From the NCBI GenBank assembly GCA_016706055.1, contig JADJKL010000004.1, forward strand, positions 124,001 to 188,000: 64,000 nt of DNA, in the 5' to 3' direction. The notes under the pieces are model-generated. The model searched no databases. It was not told the origin of the DNA and saw only the letters and a program-made list of their open reading frames with translations. Shown piece after piece: positions 1 through 7,700 of the stretch (within the stretch, counting starts at the first letter, position 1; every line of letters begins with the position of its first letter). A program made the translations under genes and the position numbers. Source of the stretch: Chitinophagaceae bacterium. GTDB lineage: Bacteria > Bacteroidota > Bacteroidia > Chitinophagales > Chitinophagaceae.

Positions 1-1
1 C

Positions 2-1006
2 ATTACTTTTGGTTATAGTGATTTTCCAACAGGAACAAACGAATCGACTGCATTGAATAAAATATTGACGGATGCAGCTGCAAAAGGATTACAATTTATT
101 TCTGATAGAGATGCGAGAGCAGAAGGTGGTTTGCATCCGCAGGCACATTTATGGGATAATGGAACTGATGCTGTAACAGAATTAAAAGAAATAATGAAAG
201 TTCGTAATGTGGCACTATCAAATTTCAGTGAAAAGAATATTAGGCCGGGAATGCCGATGGCAATGCTCGAAGATGTGCTGGTGCCTGTTTATTTTATTCA
301 TCGCTATCAAGTGGAAGCTGTTTCAAAAATGGTGGGTGGCATGTATTACACTTATGCTTTGCGGGGCGATGGACAAACAGTAACTAAAGCTTTATCAAAA
401 GGCGAACAGCTAAAAGCATTGAATGTATTGATTGATTGCCTTGATCCAAAGTTTTTGCAACTGCCTGAAAGAATAGCACAATTAATTCCGCCACGACCTG
501 CTGGTTATGATTTCTCCAGAGAGTTATTTAAAAAAAGAACAGGCCTTGCTTTCGATGTGTTAACACCTGCTGAAACAGCTGCAGACCTTCCGCTGTCTTT
601 TATTTTCAATTCTGAAAGATTGAATAGAATGATGCAGTATGAAGCTGCTAATAATGGATTAGGTGTATATGAAATGATGAATACATTGGTCGCAAAAACA
701 TGGAAATCACCTCGTTTATCAGGATCTGAAAAATTGATTCAATTACAAACAGAACAGGTGTTACTTACTTATTTATTAGCAGCCAGTATAAATGATAATA
801 ATTCTTTTACTGTAAAAGCTGTTCTGTTGAAAGGTTTAGCAGAATTAAAAACATTTATCGAAGCACAACAAAAATCAACAAGCGATGAATTGATGAAAGG
901 TCATTTTATATTGGCATTGGAAAGAATGAAAGACCCTGCTTCGGCAAAACCAACGCTTCATAAAGAAGCACCGCCGGGTTCACCGATTGGATGTGATTGG
1001 GATTAG
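2..1006 (+). CDS. Zinc-dependent metalloprotease, DUF5117/DUF4953 type, C-terminal part
   Basis: The frame is open from base 2 of the window, so this is the last third or so of a larger protein; the catalytic HExxH region would lie upstream and is not visible. What remains (about 334 residues) resembles the C-terminal part of the large secreted zinc metalloproteases of Bacteroidota that carry DUF5117 and DUF4953, including stretches such as GYSDFPTGTNES and the segment ending in GGLHPQAHLWD. An internal TTG at 53 is not a start, because the family similarity runs through it to the window edge. The tail is rich in Pro/Gly and ends in GCDWD. The family is exported, but its substrates are not known to me. 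The assignment rests on recalled family sequence. Confidence 0.72.
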   Translation: MTFGYSDFPTGTNESTALNKILTDAAAKGLQFISDRDARAEGGLHPQAHLWDNGTDAVTELKEIMKVRNVALSNFSEKNIRPGMPMAMLEDVLVPVYFIHRYQVEAVSKMVGGMYYTYALRGDGQTVTKALSKGEQLKALNVLIDCLDPKFLQLPERIAQLIPPRPAGYDFSRELFKKRTGLAFDVLTPAETAADLPLSFIFNSERLNRMMQYEAANNGLGVYEMMNTLVAKTWKSPRLSGSEKLIQLQTEQVLLTYLLAASINDNNSFTVKAVLLKGLAELKTFIEAQQKSTSDELMKGHFILALERMKDPASAKPTLHKEAPPGSPIGCDWD

Positions 1007-1055
1007 AATCTAATAGATAAAATTTTTGACAAGATTTAAGCACTTTAAAATAATT

Positions 1056-1272
1056 GTAGCCCCAGGGGGGGCGAAATGTCAGTAGTAAAATAGTATTTCA
1101 GTTTTCTTTGAGCTCCGTAGGAGCGATATGTAAAATATTAATAGGAACATTAGATTTAAATGGCTCTTGTATGCCCTATGGGCCATTATATAATTACATG
1201 TCGCCCCAATGGGGCTATAAATATCATTTTGATTGATACTTATTACTGACATAACACCTCTACGAGGTTAAA
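1056..1272. repeat. Cluster of nested palindromic REP-like units
   Basis: This 287-base intergenic gap contains no gene but five short palindromes. They are at about 1056-1080 (AGCCCC...GGGGCGAAATGTC), 1111-1132 (AGCTCCGTAGGAGCGATATG), 1170-1188 (GCCCTATGGGC), 1196-1219 (reverse orientation, ACATGTCGCCCC) and 1240-1272 (reverse orientation, CACCTCTACGAGG). The outer two share ATGTCAGTA next to the palindrome and face each other. The next two share GCGAYATGTAA and also face each other. The cluster is therefore two nested inverted pairs around a central palindrome. It lies between a stop codon on + and a stop codon on -, and could act as a bidirectional terminator. Confidence 0.75.
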
Positions 1273-1293
1273 TCGAACAATTAATTAAAAGAA

Positions 1294-2190
1294 TTATTTA
1301 TCAGCAACAAACTTGTATAAATTAAATTCACCTTGTTTAAATAGTTTCTCGATTTCTTTTTTCAGCTCAACTTTATCAATGCCTTTCATTCTTTTTTGCT
1401 CGATAAGATAAAAGGCTCTTTCGGCAAGAAGCCAGAATGTATTATCTGTTACATGAGATTTTTGTAATTGATGATTCAATATATCCATCAATTCAGTCAC
1501 TCCTTCTTTTTGCGAAGCAATTGTTTTTATAACCGGCACTTCATTATAATGTTTACTAAAAGCAGGTGCAAGCATTTGTTTCAGGTTATTTACAAACAAA
1601 TCTGCATCAGGTCGGTCGGCTTTATTTACAACAAACACATCAGCTATTTCCATCAGTCCGGCTTTCATCGTTTGCACTTCATCACCAGCTTCGGGCACCA
1701 TTACAACAACTGTTACATCTGCTAATCCGGCTATTTCAATTTCGCTTTGCCCTACACCAACCGTTTCTACAATGATATGATCGAACTGAGCAAACTTTAG
1801 CAAATCGGTTATTTCAATAATCTTTGGATGCAATCCACCCATCGATCCTCTTGTTGCAAGTGAACGGATATAAACATTTGGATTGGTGTACCAATCACTC
1901 ATCCGTATTCTGTCACCCAATACTGCACCCAAGTTAAATGGAGATGATGGATCTACACAAAGCACCGCAACTTTTTTACCGGCATTTACCCAATAACCAA
2001 TCATTGCATCTACCAATGTACTTTTCCCTGCACCCGGCGGTCCGGTAATGCCTGTAATTTTTGTGGAAGACGCTGGTAGCGACTGAAGCATCTCTTCATA
2101 ACCCGGCTGTTCATTTTCTACCAAAGAAATACTTCTTGCCAGTGCTTTTATATTGTGCTGCGATATTTGTTGTAATAATTCCTGCCACAT
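1294..2190 (-). CDS. meaB: MeaB/ArgK-type GTPase, methylmalonyl-CoA mutase chaperone
   Basis: This is a P-loop G3E GTPase of about 298 residues, the family's usual size. It has the Walker A motif GPPGAGKST at residues 50-58, the MeaB signatures VDPSSPF and GDRIRM, ATRGSMGG, the switch region VETVGVGQSE, and the NKAD guanine-specificity motif. Known members load and protect adenosylcobalamin in methylmalonyl-CoA mutase. No mutase gene is in this window. I start at the ATG at 2190 (MWQELLQQ); an in-frame TTG at 2268 would add 26 residues unlike the family. It is transcribed divergently from the glycosyltransferase at 2302. Confidence 0.93.
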   Translation of the reverse strand: MWQELLQQISQHNIKALARSISLVENEQPGYEEMLQSLPASSTKITGITGPPGAGKSTLVDAMIGYWVNAGKKVAVLCVDPSSPFNLGAVLGDRIRMSDWYTNPNVYIRSLATRGSMGGLHPKIIEITDLLKFAQFDHIIVETVGVGQSEIEIAGLADVTVVVMVPEAGDEVQTMKAGLMEIADVFVVNKADRPDADLFVNNLKQMLAPAFSKHYNEVPVIKTIASQKEGVTELMDILNHQLQKSHVTDNTFWLLAERAFYLIEQKRMKGIDKVELKKEIEKLFKQGEFNLYKFVADK

Positions 2191-2275
2191 AGAATCAACG
2201 GGATATTGTATGTTTACGAATCTGAATTGACAAGATACCAAATTCTTTAATGATGGAGAAAATGGCAAGTTGAGA

Positions 2276-2283
2276 CAAATGTA
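2276..2283 (-). promoter_or_regulatory. -7 element (TACATTTG) for meaB
   Basis: On the minus strand this reads TACATTTG, a full match to the Bacteroidota TAnnTTTG box. It lies about 85 bases before the meaB ATG. Confidence 0.5.
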
Positions 2284-2292
2284 TAATCTTTG
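2284..2292 (+). promoter_or_regulatory. -7-like element before the glycosyltransferase
   Basis: TAATCTTTG is one base longer than the TAnnTTTG box. It ends 9 bases before the ATG at 2302, so the mRNA would have almost no leader. It lies back to back with the meaB promoter. Confidence 0.4.
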
Positions 2293-2301
2293 TAACCTGT
2301 T

Positions 2302-3057
2302 ATGGTAAAAATTTCTATTGTATTAATTTGTAAGAATGAAGTGGATGTAATTGGCCGGACTTTAAAAAGCCTAGAAGGCATTACAGATGATATTATTGTA
2401 TATGATAGTGGTAGTACAGATGGGACACAACAGTTTGTAAAGCAGTTTGGTGTTAATTTGCAGGAGGGGAAATGGGAAGGATTTGGAAAAGCAAAAAATA
2501 CAGCTAATCAGTTTGCAAAATATGATTGGGTGCTAAACTTGGATGCAGACGAAGCAATTGATGAGGAATTAAAAAAATCAATACTTGCATGTGACCTTAG
2601 TAATGATAAATTAGTATATGATTTGTGGTATAAAAATTTTCTGGGCGAAAAGCATTTGAAATATGGGGAATGGGGAAGAGACCATCATATTCGTTTATTC
2701 AACCATAAAGCGATGCAATGGCAGAATGAACCAGTGCATGAAAAATTAGTTTTACCAGATAATGTTATTATTAAAGAGCTAAAAGGATTTGTATTGCACT
2801 ATACCATGAAAGATATAGATGACTACAGCCGCAAAATGAGAAATTACGCAATGCTGAATGCTGAAAAATATTTTCGACAGGGAAAGAAATCTTCATGGAT
2901 AAAACTGAGAGTGTCGCCAACATTTGCTTTTCTAACATATTTTATTTTTAAAAGAGGCTTCTTAGATGGTCATTTAGGATATGTAAGTGCAAAAATGACG
3001 GCTTACTATACTTTTTTGAAATATGCCCGACTGAAAGAATTAAACCAAGCGAAGTAG
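2302..3057 (+). CDS. Family 2 glycosyltransferase, WaaE/KdtX-like
   Basis: A 251-residue GT-A enzyme starting MVKISIVLICKNE. The nucleotide-binding region contains YDSGSTDGT (about residues 35-43), and the metal-binding D-x-D-type motif is NLDADEA (about residues 79-85). The central WGRDHHIRLF and VHEKL segments match the WaaE-like group that adds sugars to the lipopolysaccharide inner core or related glycans. There is no membrane segment at the N-terminus, and a hydrophobic stretch near residues 213-225 could dock the protein on the inner membrane. Donor and acceptor cannot be read from the sequence. Confidence 0.85.
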   Translation: MVKISIVLICKNEVDVIGRTLKSLEGITDDIIVYDSGSTDGTQQFVKQFGVNLQEGKWEGFGKAKNTANQFAKYDWVLNLDADEAIDEELKKSILACDLSNDKLVYDLWYKNFLGEKHLKYGEWGRDHHIRLFNHKAMQWQNEPVHEKLVLPDNVIIKELKGFVLHYTMKDIDDYSRKMRNYAMLNAEKYFRQGKKSSWIKLRVSPTFAFLTYFIFKRGFLDGHLGYVSAKMTAYYTFLKYARLKELNQAK

Positions 3058-3091
3058 AATAGCAGATACTATTCAAAATTTTCCATACTGT

Positions 3092-3099
3092 TACCTTTG
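3092..3099 (+). promoter_or_regulatory. -7 element (TACCTTTG), near-leaderless transcript
   Basis: TACCTTTG matches TAnnTTTG exactly and ends 4 bases before the ATG at 3104, so transcription should start at or next to the start codon. Confidence 0.6.
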
Positions 3100-3103
3100 T
3101 TCT

Positions 3104-3739
3104 ATGACGAACTTCATTCCCATATTTCCTTTAAACATTGTTGTATATCCAGGCGAAAACCTGAACCTGCACATTTTTGAACCACGGTATAAGCAACTTG
3201 TTGGTGAATGTAAGGAAACAAAAAAGCCTTTCGGAATACCTGTGGTGATTGATAATAAAGTACAGGAGTTTGGAACACTGTTGGAAGTTGTAGAAGTTTC
3301 AAAACAATATGAATCCGGCGAAATGGATATTAAAACTAAAGGCATAAAAGTGTTTCGGATGCTGGAGCAGATAAAAGAAATACCTGAAAAATTATACAGC
3401 GGTGCTATTGTAAGCTATCCTGAAAATTATGATAACGGAAGCTCGGGGTTAATGCAGAAAGTGATGAGTAATCTCAGGGACTTACATCTTTTATTGAAAG
3501 TAGAAAAAACTTTTTCTAAACCGGATGCAGAATTGAAGTCTTTTGAAATTGCACATCATATTGGACTTTCGCTGGAAGAAGAGTATGAAGTATTGTTGCT
3601 GCAGGATGAATTGCACCGCCAGGAATATTTAAAACGGCATTTGCTCAAAGCAATTCCCATGGCGCAAGGAATGGAACAGCTAAAGGAAAAAATAAAACTG
3701 AACGGCCACTTTAAGAATTTAAGTGGGTTTGATTTGTAA
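3104..3739 (+). CDS. Lon-substrate-binding-domain (LON-SB) protein
   Basis: A stand-alone 211-residue protein made mostly of the N-terminal domain of Lon protease, with no ATPase or protease domain. The opening (IPIFPLNIVVYPGENLNLHI, then FEPRY) is the LON-SB signature. A helical C-terminal half contains EEYEVLLLQDELHRQEYLKR. Such proteins are common in Bacteroidota; their role is unproven. It sits just upstream of coaX (24 bases between) and probably shares its transcript. Confidence 0.85.
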   Translation: MTNFIPIFPLNIVVYPGENLNLHIFEPRYKQLVGECKETKKPFGIPVVIDNKVQEFGTLLEVVEVSKQYESGEMDIKTKGIKVFRMLEQIKEIPEKLYSGAIVSYPENYDNGSSGLMQKVMSNLRDLHLLLKVEKTFSKPDAELKSFEIAHHIGLSLEEEYEVLLLQDELHRQEYLKRHLLKAIPMAQGMEQLKEKIKLNGHFKNLSGFDL

Positions 3740-3763
3740 TTTCACCAACAGAAATAAGCATCA

Positions 3764-4492
3764 ATGTCAACAACCCTTTGCTTCGATTTTGGTAATACCC
3801 GTAAAAAATGTGCTGTATTCATCAATGAAACAATTGAAGAAGTGATTACACTTGCTGATGACTCGGTAGCAACCATACAAGCTTTACTAGAAAAGTTCAA
3901 ACCAGCTAAAACAATTCTATCTTCTGTAGTAGATCATAATCCTGCGCTGGAAGAATTATTGGCCAGTGCTACAAAATTTCACAAGCTCAGTCATCTTACC
4001 AAAGTTGCTTTTACAACGCCTGTCGGTAAACCTGAAACAATTGGTGCAGACAGATTGGCCTTAACGGCGGCGGCAGTTCATTTTTTCCCCGAAAAAAATA
4101 ATTTGGTGATTGGCCTCGGCACTTGTGTTACCTATAACTTCATCAATAAGTATCATGAGTTTGTTGGCGGCGCCATTTCACCCGGCTTGGAAATGAGGCT
4201 GAAATCCCTGAATTATTACACCGCAAAGCTGCCGTTGGTAAAGGCTGACAGCAATATTCCGTTGATGGGCTATGATACTACTACCAACATCACTACAGGT
4301 GTCGTAATGGGTATGGCCAAAGAAATCGATGGTTTTATTGAGGAGTATGAGGAGAAGTTCAGCAACTTTAACGTCCTGTTAACCGGGGGTGATATAGTCT
4401 ATTTGGCTTCACACCTTAAAAAGAAGATATTTGCAGACCCTGATTTAATATTTAAAGGTTTGTATGCAATTAGTGAAGTTAATAACCCCTAA
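3764..4492 (+). CDS. coaX: Type III pantothenate kinase
   Basis: A 242-residue ASKHA-fold kinase that makes 4'-phosphopantothenate, the first committed step of CoA synthesis. Visible motifs are the N-terminal phosphate loop DFGNT (residues 8-12), GADRLA in the middle, GLGTCVTYNFI and GGAISPGLEMR. The C-terminus contains LLTGGD. Residue patterns and length agree with CoaX of Bacteroidota. Its last 29 bases overlap the start of the next gene, suggesting translational coupling with the outer-membrane protein and lptC downstream. Confidence 0.93.
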   Translation: MSTTLCFDFGNTRKKCAVFINETIEEVITLADDSVATIQALLEKFKPAKTILSSVVDHNPALEELLASATKFHKLSHLTKVAFTTPVGKPETIGADRLALTAAAVHFFPEKNNLVIGLGTCVTYNFINKYHEFVGGAISPGLEMRLKSLNYYTAKLPLVKADSNIPLMGYDTTTNITTGVVMGMAKEIDGFIEEYEEKFSNFNVLLTGGDIVYLASHLKKKIFADPDLIFKGLYAISEVNNP

Positions 4493-5912
4493 GAGAATCA
4501 ATACGTTACGAGTAAAACTGGCTGCGTTTTTGATTTTGTTTTTTTCTGCTTTTCAACCTGCTTTTTCGCAGGACAACTCGCCTTACTCCAGATATGGCAT
4601 CGGCGATCTCGTTCCACCAACAAATATTAACAGCCGTGGGCTCGGTGGTTTGTCAGCAGCTTTTAATGAGCCCCTTTCTATAAATTTTAGTAATCCTGCT
4701 TCATTTTCTTCTTTTCAAACAGATAAAGAATTAAAGTCAAACAAGCTAAAATCCGGCAGAGCTATTTTGGATGTAGGAATAAACCTTGAGAACCGTACTT
4801 TAAAAGATCCGGCATTTGCAGAAAGATTTACTGCAAGCAATGCGTTGTTTTCTTATGTGCAGGTTGGTGTTCCATTAAAACAAAACTGGGGTTTAAGTTT
4901 TGGACTAAGACCCATTTCCCGTATCAGTTATAAAATCCGTCGTAGAGAACTGTTATATGATCCAATAACTTCTCAACGAATTGATAGTGCCGAAACATTA
5001 TTTTCAGGGAGCGGTGGTTCGTATCTCGCTTCAATGGGAACCGGGTTTAGTTTATTTAAAAGACTGAAAAAAGATAAATCAGGAAAAGAAATTATTGGCG
5101 AAGAAAAATTAAGCGTTGGCTTTACAGCAGGCTATCTTTTTGGAGAAAAAGATTATAGCACCAAGCGAACTATATTTAATGATACGTTGTCATCAGATTA
5201 TTACAATCAAGCTAATTATCAAACTACAACAAATTATGGCAACCTGAATTTTAGTGCTGGTATTCAGTATAAAGTTCCGCTGAAAAAGAATCTGATGCTT
5301 ACCCTTGGTGCTTATGGTGCCTGGGGACAAACGGTAAATGCATCACAGGATGTGCTAAGAGAAACATTTATATATGATGCCAGTATTGGCGAAGTAAGAT
5401 TAGACAGTGTTTCTGATAAAAGAAATGTAAAAGGTAAAATTGATCTTCCATCTTCTATTACTGCTGGATTTGTTTTACAGAAATATACTGTTATCAACAA
5501 AGAAGGCGGCTGGTTAATTGGAGTAGATTTTGCACAACAGAGCTGGGATAAGTATCGCTTTTATGGACAAATAGATTCTGTACAAAGTAAATGGGAAATA
5601 AGAGTAGGCGGCCAGCTAAACCCGATTCCTAAAAGAAATTATTTTAGTAACATAGCATATCGCTTTGGTTTCTTTATGGGGCCAGACTATATTAAAGTTG
5701 GTAAAAAATTAAATCAGATTGGTGGAAGCTTCGGATTAGGATTGCCATTAGCCACTACAAGGCAGGCTCCTAATCAGGCAACTCTTATTAACCTTGCATT
5801 TGAATATGGAAAAAGGGGAAATAACAGTAATCTATTAAGTGAAAGTTTGTTCAGGGTTTCATTGGGCTTTTCGCTCAGCGATTTCTGGTTTATCAAACGT
5901 AAGTATGATTAA
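4464..5912 (+). CDS. Outer-membrane beta-barrel protein between coaX and lptC
   Basis: A 482-residue exported protein. The signal peptide is hydrophobic from about residue 18 and likely cleaved after AFSQ; the mature form begins DNSPYSRYGIGDL, a hallmark of a Bacteroidota outer-membrane family. The body has alternating aromatic/polar strands (for example LSFGLRPISRISYKI) and ends in F-x-K-like strand sequence, as expected for a beta-barrel. It starts inside coaX (29-base overlap) and its stop overlaps the ATG of lptC by 8 bases. The position suggests a cell-envelope role connected with LPS export, but that is inference from context only. Confidence 0.8.
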   Translation: MQLVKLITPKRINTLRVKLAAFLILFFSAFQPAFSQDNSPYSRYGIGDLVPPTNINSRGLGGLSAAFNEPLSINFSNPASFSSFQTDKELKSNKLKSGRAILDVGINLENRTLKDPAFAERFTASNALFSYVQVGVPLKQNWGLSFGLRPISRISYKIRRRELLYDPITSQRIDSAETLFSGSGGSYLASMGTGFSLFKRLKKDKSGKEIIGEEKLSVGFTAGYLFGEKDYSTKRTIFNDTLSSDYYNQANYQTTTNYGNLNFSAGIQYKVPLKKNLMLTLGAYGAWGQTVNASQDVLRETFIYDASIGEVRLDSVSDKRNVKGKIDLPSSITAGFVLQKYTVINKEGGWLIGVDFAQQSWDKYRFYGQIDSVQSKWEIRVGGQLNPIPKRNYFSNIAYRFGFFMGPDYIKVGKKLNQIGGSFGLGLPLATTRQAPNQATLINLAFEYGKRGNNSNLLSESLFRVSLGFSLSDFWFIKRKYD

Positions 5913-6477
5913 TTTTATTTTTAATAATAAATTTCTAACAGCAGCCTTCATTACGGGCTGCTGTTTGCTTTATAGTTGTGAGAACGATACAAAGGAGGTA
6001 GAAGATTACACCAAGAAAGTAATTATGCAGGAAGAGATAAAAACGGTAGAACTTTATATGAGCCAGAATGGAAAGATGAAAGCGATATTAAAAGCTCCGT
6101 TGATGCTAAGAGTGTATGCCGATACAGTGTATGTAGAATTTCCAAAAAAAATGCATGTAGATTTTTATAGCGATAGTACCGAAATTGAAACAACATTGGA
6201 TTGCCTGTATGGAAAATATTATGAGCAATTTAATAAAGTCTATCTGCGGGATAGTGTGTTGGTAATTACAACTAAAGGCGATACGCTTAGAAGCCCGGAT
6301 CTTTGGTGGGATCAGAACAAGAAAATATTTTATACTGATAAATATGCCATCTATAAAAGTCCAGGCAAAAATATTTATGGTGGCAAAGGCCTTGTAGCTA
6401 CACAAGACCTGACTAGTGTAATATTTAATGACCCGACTGGAACAGTAGAAGTTTCTGATAGTGGTTTCCCGAAATAA
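5905..6477 (+). CDS. lptC: LPS export periplasmic protein LptC
   Basis: About 190 residues. I start at the ATG at 5905 (MINFIFNNK), inside the end of the preceding gene, because it gives a clean lipoprotein signal with lipobox LYSC; the longer upstream frame is implausible. The mature part has the repeated short beta strands of the OstA/LptC fold, with the ETTLDCLYGKYYE and LWWDQNKKIFYTDK segments typical of Bacteroidota LptC. It bridges the LptBFG ABC transporter and LptA in lipopolysaccharide transport. An SPII lipobox instead of a single membrane anchor is usual in this phylum. Confidence 0.85.
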   Translation: MINFIFNNKFLTAAFITGCCLLYSCENDTKEVEDYTKKVIMQEEIKTVELYMSQNGKMKAILKAPLMLRVYADTVYVEFPKKMHVDFYSDSTEIETTLDCLYGKYYEQFNKVYLRDSVLVITTKGDTLRSPDLWWDQNKKIFYTDKYAIYKSPGKNIYGGKGLVATQDLTSVIFNDPTGTVEVSDSGFPK

Positions 6478-6531
6478 TATCATTTACTTTTTTGGCTTCA
6501 AAAATTACTCCTAGTTGAACTTACAATCTGC

Positions 6532-6760
6532 TGTCTTTCCGGCCCTGTCTACCGACAGGCAGGCTTGAGCCGGAATCTTTTCCAAATGAGTGACAAACCT
6601 TAAAGTATGTCATACCGGACTTGATCCGGTATCTTTCCCAAGAAAAAATTATAAATAGAATAGTGAAGATATTTAGTGAAAGACCCCGGCTCAAGGCCGG
6701 GGTGACGATGCAACTTAATCCTCCGTCTTTCTGGACCTGATCCGGTATCTTTTCCAAGAA
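6532..6760. repeat. Cluster of four GTCATTCCGG-type dispersed repeats
   Basis: The 338-base gap between lptC and the SDR has no gene. It holds four related units: about 6532-6585, 6606-6641 and 6723-6759 in one orientation (core CCGGACTTGATCCGGTATCTT) and 6678-6707 in the other (CCCCGGCTCAAGGCCGGGG). The first unit is interrupted at about 6544-6563 by a separate hairpin, CCTGTCTACCGACAGG, which looks like one repeat family inserted into another. Short open frames here give low-complexity repeat peptides and are not genes. Confidence 0.8.
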
Positions 6761-6815
6761 CAAATTGGAAATAAAAGAACCTCAGTTTTCTTATCTTCAC
6801 TTTAAATCAATTGCT

Positions 6816-7634
6816 ATGTCATTTAAAAACAAAACTGCGATCATTACAGGTGCTACAAGAGGAATAGGAAAGGCGATGGCATTACGCCTTGCTGCTGATG
6901 GAGCCAATATTGTTGTAGCATCAAAAAGTGTAACAGAGAATCCCAAACTCGGCGGCACTATATACTCTGCTGCAGAGGAAATAGAAGCAGCCGGAGGAAA
7001 AGCATTAGCCGTACAATGTGATATACGCTTTGAAGACCAGGTGCAAAATGTAATTGATAAAGCAATTGAAACGTTTGGCGGTATTGATATTTTAATCAAT
7101 AATGCTTCAGCTATCAATCTTACAACAACGGAGAATACGGAACCAAAGCGATATGATCTGATGCATGACATTAATGTGCGGGGAACTTTTTTTGTAACGA
7201 AGGCCTGTGTACCGCATTTAAAGAAAGCAGAAAATCCGCATATACTTACATTATCGCCACCAATTAATTTAGACCCAAAGTGGTTTGAAAATCATGTAGC
7301 ATATACCATTACTAAGTACAGCATGAGTATGATGACATTGGGCTGGGCAAAAGAATTTAAGAAAGACAGAATTGCTGCTAATGCACTGTGGCCAAGAACA
7401 ACCATTGATACTGCCGCAGTAAGAAATTTATTGGGTGGTGAAGTGTTAGCAAACATGAGCCGCACAACTGATATATTGTCTGATTCTGCTTATTATATAT
7501 TAAGTAAGCCTTCTGGCGAATGCACCGGTAACTTATTTATTGATGAACAGGTATTAGCAAAAGAAGGAATTACAGATCTGTCAAAATATTCTGTGGTGCC
7601 GGGAGCGCAGTTGTATAGTGATTTGTTTGTTTAA
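6816..7634 (+). CDS. Short-chain dehydrogenase, HSDL2-like
   Basis: A 272-residue SDR. It has the NAD(P)-binding TGATRGIG near the N-terminus, the NNAS loop, an active-site Ser in LTLSPP and the catalytic YTITK. The sequence around SKSVTENPKLGGTIYSAA and NALWPRTTIDTAA is typical of the hydroxysteroid-dehydrogenase-like-2 (HSDL2) group of NAD(P)-dependent oxidoreductases, whose natural substrate is not settled. I start at the ATG at 6816 (MSFKNKTAIIT); an upstream in-frame ATG at 6765 lies next to the repeat cluster and adds unlike sequence. A strong terminator follows. Confidence 0.87.
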   Translation: MSFKNKTAIITGATRGIGKAMALRLAADGANIVVASKSVTENPKLGGTIYSAAEEIEAAGGKALAVQCDIRFEDQVQNVIDKAIETFGGIDILINNASAINLTTTENTEPKRYDLMHDINVRGTFFVTKACVPHLKKAENPHILTLSPPINLDPKWFENHVAYTITKYSMSMMTLGWAKEFKKDRIAANALWPRTTIDTAAVRNLLGGEVLANMSRTTDILSDSAYYILSKPSGECTGNLFIDEQVLAKEGITDLSKYSVVPGAQLYSDLFV

Positions 7635-7654
7635 AAAAAATCATTCTATTATAG

Positions 7655-7683
7655 AAAAGCCCGGTCATTTGACCGGACTTTTT
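7655..7683. terminator. Bidirectional terminator between the SDR and lysS
   Basis: The hairpin is AAAAG-c-CCGGTC / GACCGG-a-CTTTT with an ATTT loop, followed by T on + and by a run matching T on -. It serves two converging genes. Confidence 0.85.
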
Positions 7684-7700
7684 ATTTACGGGAGATAAAT

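Noticed and set aside
6521..6800. Two overlapping minus-strand open frames of 66-80 codons
   Set aside because: They lie in the dispersed repeats and translate the repeat units; no start signal or family.
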